Below are positions 49,051-57,475 of a stretch of DNA of 64,000 nucleotides, piece by piece. Source of the DNA: Astrocystis sublimbata. Its lineage: Eukaryota; Ascomycota; Sordariomycetes; Xylariales; Xylariaceae. The translations under genes were made by a program, and so were the position numbers. Position 1 is the stretch's first letter. Each line of letters starts with the position of its first letter. The notes beneath the pieces were generated by a model, which saw only the letters and a program-made list of their open reading frames with translations, was not told the origin of the DNA and ran no database searches. The stretch lies in assembly GCA_022453515.1 (NCBI GenBank), contig JAJNNY010000025.1:1-64000 (forward strand), read 5' to 3'.

Positions 49051-50165
49051 TTGCTTAAACGCCTAAAATGTTATAAAATATAATATATATTAGAAAGCAA
49101 AAATATCACGATATAAGCCATACGGGCTATTAAACCTAATCAAACTACTAAACAAAGCATAAAAAATAATCGCGTTCGATTTTATTATAAAGCTACCCAA
49201 GTCCAGAGAACTAATAACAGGAGTAAAGTTCGACTCTATCTTAGTTATAGTAAAAAGACTTACTAAGTACGGGCTTTTTATACCTTACAAGGAAGCAAGC
49301 ACCGCAAAAGAACTTAGATACACTATTTTAAAACATATCTTTAGCAAGCACAGATTCCCAAAAGAGATTATTACTAATTAAGGAAATACAATAGTTTCCA
49401 AATACTAGTAATTATTTATAAAAACATTAAAAGTTAAATATAAAATATCTATAGCTTACTACCCTTAAATAAACAGATAAATAGAAAAGCTAAATTAAAT
49501 ACTAAAACAGTACTTTTAATACTACCTTAATAAATAGTAAAACAATTAGGTTAAATTATTACTAGTAGTGGAATATGCTTATAATAGCTTAATTATAAGT
49601 CTATAAAGATATTACCCTTTAAAGCGAACTATAGGTTCGATCCAAAAGAAAAAACCGCGATTCTAGGAATTATAGCACCTTAAGCAGAAAATCAAGCCAA
49701 GGCAGCCTTAGGCCTATAATAGAAACTATAACAAAAGCTTACGTTTATCTAGGAACAAATAAAAGCCTACTATAATTAAAACAGGTTATTAAAGCTAATT
49801 TTAATAAAAAAATAAGGTCTATTTTTTAAAACAAAATATCGAAATAAAAAAACTAAACAAAAAATTAGATTTTAAATAGATTAAACTATTTAAGATTAAA
49901 AAAGTTAGGTTAAAATTAAACTACCTGTTTAAGCTACCCAAAGGAATAAAAAAACACCTAATATTCTATATCTCCTTACTAAAAAAAGCACCTAACAATA
50001 CTAAGCTTGAAACCAAACTTAAAACAGAACCCAACTATAAGAAATTCGAAATCAAAAAAATACTAGATTTACATTAAAACAATAATACAGTTAAATATCT
50101 AATAAAATAAAAAGGTTACTTATATACAAAAAACATATAGAAACCTAAAAAACACTTATAAAAGG

Positions 50166-50771
50166 CTAGCCAGAAAGTAAACCAGTTTTACCGCTAGCAT
50201 CCTAACTAACCAAAGCCAGAAGGGTAGGGTCAAGATCCCAAATCGAAAGGGAACCAAAAGAAAAATCGGAAAAAGCAATAGCTAAGGATAAACGAGCCTA
50301 CTCTTCTACTATTCGCCCCTACTCCTCCTTTAAACGTTCTTATTCCTCCAGCTTATCCAGGTTCTAAAAACCATGCTAAATAAACTTTACACCTCGCTTT
50401 CAAAGAAAGTCAGACTGTCGGCCTAATTAACTAATACGGGCAATAGCGGCAGTAGTTTTAGCAGCCAACCTTTCTAGCTACTGCTTAGTAGTATAACGCT
50501 CCTTATTAATATAATCCTTCTCGGCACGAATTTACCGAAAAAAAACCAGTAATATATAATTCCCGTTATAAAAAAACACATTTATATTACTATAGTAATT
50601 ACACCGATTCTAATTCTCTAGTATTTTATATATAAAACCCTTATTAAAACAATAAAAACAGGGTATAACCTCGAAACCGAATTAACTAATAGATTTAACT
50701 AATTTATAATAACTTTCGGTAAACGATTTTTTCTATATATTATAATTAGTTTTAGTAATATAACCAGATAT
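50166..50771 (-). pseudogene. Antisense accessory ORF of the second chromovirus
   Basis: A 202-codon minus-strand frame in the same place and orientation as 41981-42595. The start codon is now ATA (50771), probably a mutated ATG. It shares EVIPCFYCF with the first copy's ADMPCIYCF, then a Cys-containing stretch (NRCNYYSN), a Gln/Glu/Lys/Leu-rich, coiled-coil-like middle, and a C-terminus ASGKTGLLSG against GGETGSPSG in the first copy. Many in-frame stops are present, nearly all TAA/TAG with one TGA. It overlaps the + strand pol/chromodomain tail by roughly 215 bp. Confidence 0.7.
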
Positions 50772-50866
50772 AATACAAAAAAAAAAGCAAACTAAGGAAA
50801 GAAAAAATTCGATAAGCTAGGAAAAGGAAAAAACACTCACTAGTATTTATTAAGGGTAATAAACCT

Positions 50867-50882
50867 AGAAAGAGAGGGATAA
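50867..50882 (+). other. Polypurine tract of the second chromovirus
   Basis: AGAAAGAGAGGGATAA directly before the 3' LTR, identical to the tract of the first element. Confidence 0.8.
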
Positions 50883-51356
50883 TATTACGAACCAACTATA
50901 GGATAGGCCAGTTAAAAAGGCCTAGCGCAGCTACATAACGAGGGGTTATACAAAGCGAGCACAAATACGTAAATATCAGATATAGGGGTATTTAAAGTCA
51001 CGTAATACATCTCTATAGAACTAATAAAGAATCTCTATAATCTCTATAGAAACAATAGAAACAGGTCTCTATAGTCTCTATAGAAACAATAGAGACATAT
51101 AATTATATAAAAGAAAGAAATACTATATAGCCTCAACAGCATTCCTATATATCTAGTCTTTCCTTACTTCACTATTTAATCTAAGCATACTAACAGTTCT
51201 TAGAATAGGAATAACCTCTTAACAACTTAGTAAACAATACTTTATATTACTCAGCGATCCTTTGTTATAAGCTTAGCCCTTATCCTTAGGAACATAAACC
51301 CACTAAGACCCCTGCTCTACCCTATACTCAGTGTTACAGATAGAGCAGTTGTTACA
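50883..51356 (+). repeat. 3' LTR of the second chromovirus
   Basis: 474 bp, starting TATTACGAACCAAC (from TGTTACG) and ending GCAGTTGTTACA. Roughly the last 300 bp are nearly the same as the corresponding part of the first element's LTR, while the first part differs. Confidence 0.85.
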
Positions 51357-51560
51357 TATATGGCTTATAATTCAATATTAAAGGAGCCTGATTTGCGGTT
51401 CGCACCTCTGTTTTAAGCTACTCACAAGCACTGTTGACCTGGAGACACTCAACTTTGCGTCTCCAATGTTTCCGGATATCTACGCTTAACAATGCAATAA
51501 GAAAAACCAGATTTGTTTGATATTATGAATAAATAGCCTTTGGTCCAAGGAATAGAGCAA

Positions 51561-51680
51561 AACGTACAACACCAGGGATTCGCTGGTCGTCACCGACCCA
51601 ACTACTAATCTGGCGGTATGTAGCTTAGCTATGGGGGAGCGGACGGGACCCCGCGTTCTCTACATCCTATGGTCGTACGT
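51561..51680 (-). rRNA. 5S ribosomal RNA gene
   Basis: A 120-base minus-strand segment beginning ACGTACGACCATAGG, with CCCGTCCGCTC, AGCTAAGC, the internal AGATTAGTAGTTGGGTCGG and TGACGACCAGCGAATCCC, and ending TGTTGTACGTT. These are the conserved blocks of filamentous ascomycete 5S rRNA, including the internal polymerase III promoter. The two ends (ACGTACGAC and GTTGTACGT) pair perfectly as helix I, and a short T-run follows the 3' end. Dispersed single 5S genes are usual in Pezizomycotina. It lies 205 bp from the edge of the transposon nest and shows no RIP-like decay. Confidence 0.92.
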
Positions 51681-51930
51681 GACATACTGTTCTCCAAAAC
51701 AGTACTATAATGCTGTTTTGCTGTGTGAGCTGCTATTCATTGTAAGGTAGAGGTTTAAACATCTTGTATACCTAGGTACCTATCTAGGTGGTTACCTAGG
51801 CAGGTAGATATCTATTTCCTGTCCACTCTCCGCCTGTTAATCCGTCCCTTACTAAATTATCTACCAGACGCGGTTGATTATATTGAGACGGAACATTCTT
51901 AGCTGAGCTTGAGCTGAGCTGAGCAGGGCA

Positions 51931-53690
51931 ATGCTGTCCGATCAACTCTTGTCGCAGGTTGGCCGTCTTGGGGCACTAGGGCTTTTTTTGCTCGTCGCGC
52001 TCTGGCGCCGGTACAGTAATACGCGTAACAGCTTCCTTGCTCAGCAGAAACGCAGCGAGGTTCAAGGCGCCCCTTCAACCTTTCCTTATTTATTTCCCAT
52101 GATATGAAGTCTGCCGATCATATGCCTCCTATGGAAAACAAGAGCCTTCGTCCTAGACCCATGGTAACAAGCGCATTGATTGAGACCTTATGATAGACGG
52201 TACGTTCAACGCCAAAGCAATTGATTTGTTACAGCAACTTCGTCCAAAGCACACAACCAACCCGTGTCAAGATTCCCACACAAGAGTCCTATGTCATCCG
52301 TGGGCCTGCACGTCGATCCTGTTCGTCAAATTCGCACTCGGTTATGCTTTTGGCTTGACGCCCAACGCACTTGCCCTCTGCGACAGAGACGACTCCGGGT
52401 GGTGGTCGTGTGCCTCATCCCAGCAGCACAACCGAGGAGCACAACCGTAACGATTTCCGTGTGCACCAACGTTGGGCCAATTCCTAGAGGGGAAGGGCTC
52501 TCATCCTTTTGGCACAGGCTCAGGTTTGTAGAAAGTGTCACCCGACAGTCATGTAAACTCCATGGCCGGGTTGATACGGGCTGAGATCACCATGCCGACT
52601 TGATGACAATGGTCGGAGACAAACGACTACTTCAATGACCCATGCTCTTTGCGGCCCTTATCTCCTGAGACTTAACCCGCACTTCTTGCGGTATTTCTGG
52701 GCGTTTGACCGGAATTTGCAGACTTATCTCCAGGGTATGCTATCGGCAACAAGAAGTTAGGGCTCATTCGTGCTAAGCTTAATTCTAGGTGTTGCTTGGT
52801 TCATGGCACCAAAGGCCCATATGGCTCGGAAGAGAGTGCTCAACGCTGTCAAAGCTTGGCAACAGCATGCGCGAGACTACTACGAGGAAGCTGTCGTTGG
52901 CGGCGATAGCAATGACCCCTTCTGTGGAAGCAGCTTCTTCCTGGAGAGACGTAAGATATGCCTTGAAATGGATGGTTATGACTACGATGCTATCGCGTCG
53001 CAGGACTTCGGCACAATATGGGCGTAAGTAAGAACCGCTGTGTCGCAAAACTGTGACTATACGCAACTGACATGTCATTTAGAGCAAGACATTCCGTCAT
53101 AGCTGCCTGTTGGGCCATCTTTGAGGTATATCGAGATCTAGAATTGTCACTAGTATCAGGATCGAGGCCGATGCCTGTACTATCGAATGCACAGATGGCC
53201 GCATCCGATTTGATACCGGGCGATTGCTCCGCACTCCGGTCCTTCAAGGTACTTACGCGGAGACCCTGCGCCTCCGAATGCACTTTTACATCGTTAGAAT
53301 GGCAGATACAGTTGATATGAATATTCGAAATTAGACCATACCGAGGCAGAAGATCGTAGTTACACCAACCACAGTGGCGCAAATGAAGCCTGAAGCTTGG
53401 AACACTGGCTTGAATAAAGAGCACACAGTGAACCAATTCTGGGTTGGGAGGTTTCTCGAATATCCATCGAAAAAACGCTTCTGGTAATGCGCGGCCGCAC
53501 AATGTCGCACCATCTCCAAGATATACAACAAAGGGGCTCGAAGGGCCGTGGATCCCGTATGGCGGGGGTCCTCGTCAATGCCCTGGCACGCGCTTTGCAA
53601 AACGCCAGATACTCTTCACCACTGCCTTGGTGACGAGCCTGATTGACTGCGAAAGGCTGGAGAGGGCAAGAACATGCGAGAGGACTTCAC
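51931..53690 (+). pseudogene. Cytochrome P450 pseudogene (CYP7/CYP8-like clan)
   Basis: Remnant of a microsomal P450 monooxygenase readable only by changing frame. An ATG at 51931 starts a membrane anchor (LGALGLFLLVALWRRY) and proline-containing hinge, ending in a stop near 52105. Later pieces are FALGYAFGLTPNALAL.DRDDSGWW (about 52340-52410), LSSFWHRL (about 52500), NPHFLRYFWAFDRNLQT (about 52675-52730), and VKAWQQHARDYYEEAV to MDGYDYDAIASQDFGTIWA (52800-53022). An intact-looking intron (53023-53082) precedes ARHSVIAACWAIFEVYRD, the I-helix region. The K-helix YAETLRLR is in another frame (about 53255), and the heme loop YGGGPRQCPGTRFAKRQI, with its cysteine, is near 53560-53615. Most frameshifts are small indels rather than RIP stops. 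The architecture resembles fungal oxysterol 7-alpha-hydroxylase/prostacyclin-synthase-like P450s; the exact family is uncertain. Confidence 0.82.
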
Positions 53691-54734
53691 ACTAAGGGGG
53701 GTTGGCGGTGGTATATCACACCCAGTGGGTAAAGTGCCGATAAGAATCCGCCGCAGGACCAAGGAAAGCATTCGAATAGGGGGCATTGGACAAAAGGCCT
53801 CTCCTGTGCCCCACGAGTGCGGGTGTCATTATGCAAGGCCGCTGCCGCCTTGCAGCCAACATGCGTGTTCCAGCCTCTTGGGATCATGATGCTTGATGGC
53901 ACGACAGGCATGGATTCGGCATTTATTGCATGCTATCAAGGATTCAATCACGAGAGAACGAATAGGATGCCATTGCCTGAGTCGATCTATCTATCGGCTT
54001 ATATTTCACATGCCAACTACACCTTGAATGGACGAGGTGTTGCATCGCTGCGATGAGAGAAGAAAATACATGTCACATGGTGTGCTACGAAGCCGTTATG
54101 GGCTAGTCAAGCGCCTTGGCATCGTCGACTATACCCCGGATCCAGATTGTCGGCTCGCTGCTGCGTGGAGGCATCGTGGTGCTTGGATCTGGCTGTCAGC
54201 TATCTGTGCCCGGCCCGATGTTGTGGTCGAGACACTCGACACTGACCCTTGCTGCTGGAAGGCCCTGAGACCCGTCAGCTTAGAGCTTAGAGCTCTTCAA
54301 CGTCACCGTAGCTGACGAGCTGATAGGGTGGATAAGCCGCGTCGCGGCGCCTTCCAGTAGTCTGTCCATTCAGAAAGCATGGCAAGGAAACCGTCCCATC
54401 AGAGCGCCATCTCACTAGGACAAGGTCCCTTGCAGCCGCTTATGTGTCCCTTTCCGAGAATATAGCTTTGCCGCGAAGGCCGCCAGAATGTTTTCCAGCC
54501 TTAAATACTCAACACACTATGTCACCAGCACGCTAGGTAAGTGGAGCGCGAGGTGGAGAGGCTCTCGGACGTGTGATAAATGACTCGTTGCTTCCATCTA
54601 CCCGTGAAGTATAAGTATCAAATAGCATGGCATCGAGCTTATGCAGAGTCAGCGCCGCCATTAGCAAAGAGCCATCAACAAGGTGGTCTTTTGCTTGAGA
54701 TCGTTTCGACAACTACCTACTACGTTATACCTCC
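53691..54734. other. Region after the P450 remnant, no gene recognised
   Basis: Short frames only. A 95-codon frame at 54028-54315 has no family resemblance. It probably contains the SET gene promoter close to 54735. Confidence 0.45.
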
Positions 54735-55515
54735 ATGGCTAACATGCGCAAGCCGGACGAAAACCACGTGACATCGGCCGAGACGGTGGGTCCCCTGCCG
54801 GCTTGGGTAAACCCGGACCTGGAACGGCTCCTGGTGATAAAAAAGGCCGATGGCGATTTCCGGTCATGGGCCGAGTCCCGCGTCAATCTTCCGGCAGGGG
54901 CCGTATTTGCGCGTATCGTCGGTGTGAGCACAGTCGCAGAACCCTCGTGGAGCTCGGTGCAGGTCAGAATCCACATGTTGTCAGTCTCGAACACAGGCAT
55001 CTCAGCTAATATAACCTTGGAAACTTGCTAGGCCGGGCGCAACCTCCATATTGAACTCAACTCAGACCTCGTTTTCATCAACCATAGCTGTGCCCCGTCA
55101 CTCGAATGGGACATGGAGAAATGGGAGGTCCGGGTTAGTAAAGATCGTGATCTCAAGAAAGGAGACTGTGAGTAATAAACTCGAGCTGATGATGATAACC
55201 CCTGGGTTTTTCAAGCACTTGCTTCTTCTTGTATATTGTTGATTCAGTGCACAATTGAAGATGCGCAGTCCCACGCATGATCACTAATCATGCACTTCAT
55301 TATTAGTACTCAGTTTCTTTTATCCAAGTACCGAATTCCAGATGGCGCAGGCATTCAAATGTTGGTGCGGAGCTGGTGAGAAGTGTTTTGGGCAAATTGA
55401 AGGCGCTGCCAAGTTGGGTGCCGGAAGGCTAGACGGTTACTTTATGAACGGGTATATTAAGGAGATGCTGGATGAGGCATCGTCAAAGACTATAGAAAAT
55501 GCGCATCAGACATGA
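54735..55515 (+). CDS. Small SET-domain / post-SET protein
   Basis: Three exons, 54735-54962, 55032-55167 and 55307-55515, join in phase and give 190 residues. After a short start it reads PLPAWVNPDLERLLVI, then LPAGAVFARI. The conserved SET C-terminal core follows: LHIELNSDLVFINHSCAPSLE (N-H-S-C motif), the FFYPSTEF segment (the Tyr-containing catalytic loop region) and the post-SET cysteines CWCGAGEKC. The compact size, about 190 residues, and this motif order match a group of short fungal SET proteins of unknown substrate. A methyltransferase role on a histone or other protein is inferred only. Two ATGs (54735, 54744) are possible starts. The gene is intact although its left neighbour is a pseudogene. 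Confidence 0.8.
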
Positions 55516-56628
55516 CGCTTTTTAGCGGCCTTCCAGCGTCATCCTCCTGCCTTAGAAGAATCACTGGCATAGTCTTGGTAAAAATAATACGTGAGAGAAC
55601 ATAATAGGCAACCGGTTTCAGTTTTCTCCGATGCTTATAATTAATTAGTTACCTCAATCTGAACTTGGGTTTGTTAGATCATGAAATTAATAATATAATT
55701 GCCGGTGGGCCTTGGCAGATACACGATGAGTGGTATTTGTGCTCAATTCGTCTTGATGGCCGAATGGAGACTGAGGTTACTTAGATTTAACTCCTGATAA
55801 CACTCGAACTCGGGCTTAACAGTTGCTTCAGCATCCACAGATGCCTCAAAGGAGTAGTCTATGGTTCATCTAGCAATATCCCGAACGTAGTATGTCAGTT
55901 CCAACATGAGCCATACCAAATTGAGGACCAGTACCAACAGATGTCTGTAATCCAATGACGGGTTCATGTTGCGGGGTGGGAATACATACTGTACACTAGA
56001 ATTTGATTGGATGATCTAAGGAGCACTATAGATTCACTCGACACGGCTTGCGGTGACTTAGAGCAGGCGCTAAGTAAATTAATTCATGAAGGCTAGTCGT
56101 CACAATACTTGCACTGATACTACGGCCCAGACAATGGGGATAGCTGAGAAACAACCAAGAGAAGAGAGTTTATTTTCCATTCCACCTGAAGTCATGAATA
56201 CCAAAAACCAAGCAATTACCTAGGTACCTATCCACCGATAATACATAATCAAGCTTCAACTTAGCAATTGTGTATCGCGCCATCAAATCACCGGGGTATC
56301 TGTCGCCAAACAAACGAGGGTTATGTGTATAAATTACAAGACACGGAGATGACGCATAAGCTTCATGATGTTACAATGCACATTAAGAAAACGACGCACA
56401 ACGATGTTGAGAGGCAGGCCTCTAGCACCGAACGGTACCGACTTTGCTAGAGATGAGCCTATTGTGGTTCGACTCACACAGAACAGCTTACGCGGTGACA
56501 GCGGCGTTACCGGCAGGGGCTGCTGTCGTTTTCTCGGGGTACGAGCCAGCATCATGAACTCGCCCATACCGGGTGAATGCTGCGCCGGGCATTGATTAGC
56601 TTTCAACATAGCTGCACACCGAGGATCA
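55516..56628. other. Intergenic region between the SET gene and the opsin-related gene
   Basis: No gene recognised. One palindromic motif (about 56213-56232, TACCTAGGTACCTA). The right side is the 3' flank of the minus-strand opsin-related gene. Confidence 0.45.
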
Positions 56629-57475
56629 TCACCTCCTACCTAAGTTCAAGTGGCCGTAGTCCCATCTGCGAGCCAGAAAGATGAAGGCGAAGGACAGACA
56701 TGGGACCAAGAGCAGGTCTAGAACGCCGGCAAAGATGAAGCCGGGAGTGACACCGATGCGGTTGCCGCCGTCTGTCAGACCAAATGCGATAGGGTACAGG
56801 AGCCAGAGTAGGTTGACCCAGCCAGACAGCAGGGTATGGTCGCTCGACACGCCTAGGCGCTTAGCCGAGGCACCGGCACTGAAGGTGCTGAATGACAGTA
56901 GCAGCCACGAGACGGTGCCGAAGGCATAGAAGCCCCATTTGTAGTTTGAGACTGTGAATGCTGAGACCAGGTATGAGACGATCCTATGCTAGGTTAGAAT
57001 CCCTTCCTGGCATCTCCATGTGTTAGGCTCTTCAGTGTATGATCATCACTCACCATGTCCACGACAAGAAGATGTTATAGATGATAGTCGCCCACGGCAC
57101 GCCGCTAAGGAGGCCGAGCGCGGTTATTACCGCGGGGAAACTAACGGTCCAGTTGACATACTTGGGCCAAAAGATTTGGCGAGTCAACGCGAACCTCGGG
57201 CTGGAGTTCACCTGGCTGATCACTGAGAAGCCTAGGTCTGAAGCCTGGGCGAAGTAGGTGATTGAACCAACAAGCAGGGCGATAGTGAAAAGATAGTGGA
57301 AGATTTTTTCGCCGGAACGGGCCACGAATGTGAGACCGAAAAAGGCAAGGAACGAGACCACGTAAATGGCTGTAACTGCCCACAACCAGTCGCTGCCATT
57401 CACGCTGAGCTCCTCACTGCCGGCGGGTGGGTTGACATCTAAGGCGGCGTTGCCACGACCCAGAAGAACTGGCAT
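56629..57475 (-). CDS. Opsin-related membrane protein lacking the retinal lysine (Hsp30/Yro2/ORP type)
   Basis: Seven-helix membrane protein of the microbial rhodopsin fold. Exons 57475-57054 and 56983-56629 join in phase 2 (TW|IVSYLV) and give 258 residues. The helix C region reads WPKYVNWTVSFPAV, so the usual Arg-x-x-Asp-Trp is Lys-Tyr-Val-Asn-Trp: the proton-acceptor Asp is Asn and the Arg is Lys. Helix G reads FIFAGVLDLLLVPCLSF: the Asp is kept, but the position of the Schiff-base lysine (VLDxxxK) is Val. It therefore cannot bind retinal in the normal way and belongs with opsin-related proteins such as yeast Hsp30/Yro2/Mrh1, plasma-membrane proteins induced by heat, acid or ethanol stress. 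It stands alone, with no carotenoid or retinal gene beside it. Confidence 0.85.

Larger units (their letters stand above)
39480..51356. mobile_element. AT-rich, RIP-like nested transposon block
   Basis: Sharp compositional change from mixed sequence to strongly AT-rich DNA full of TA dinucleotides. Transposon reading frames inside carry many in-frame TAA/TAG stops where Gln codons are expected. Paired LTRs differ almost only by transitions. This pattern fits repeat-induced point mutation acting on CpA. The first 750 bp (39480-40240) are so degraded that no protein can be read. Right of 51356 the composition returns to normal at once. Confidence 0.85.
49070..51356 (+). mobile_element. 3' half of a second Ty3/gypsy chromovirus, heavily RIPed
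   Basis: Plus-strand pol remnant starting inside the integrase zinc finger. It contains the integrase core (KFDSILVI.., RLTKYGLFIPYKEAS, KHIFSKHRFPKEIITN), the HP..xxR.IEKLN segment, the C-terminal domain (LPKGI..LIFYISLL) and a chromodomain (KYLIK.KGYLYTKNI). Then come an antisense frame (50166-50771), the same 16-base polypurine tract as the first element (50867-50882), and a 474-bp LTR (50883-51356). The 5' part is missing; the left junction near 49070 is with Fot1-like sequence and is not precisely placed. In-frame TAA/TAG stops are very frequent, denser than in the first element. Confidence 0.82.

Noticed and set aside
48553..51356. Interpretation as one 2.8-kb LTR element with two LTRs
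   Set aside because: The left LTR has its own TTGCT duplication on both sides and the flank of the right LTR does not match, so they are separate events.
53687..53911. Short frames beyond the heme region as a P450 C-terminus
   Set aside because: After the heme loop and the following helix the sequence shows no P450 resemblance, so the relic is ended near 53690.
56629..57475. Light-driven proton pump or photoreceptor
   Set aside because: The retinal-binding lysine and the proton-acceptor aspartate are missing.
51931..57475. Secondary-metabolite gene cluster (P450, SET protein, opsin-related protein)
   Set aside because: No backbone synthase, transporter or pathway regulator is present and the P450 is broken; co-location alone does not support a cluster.
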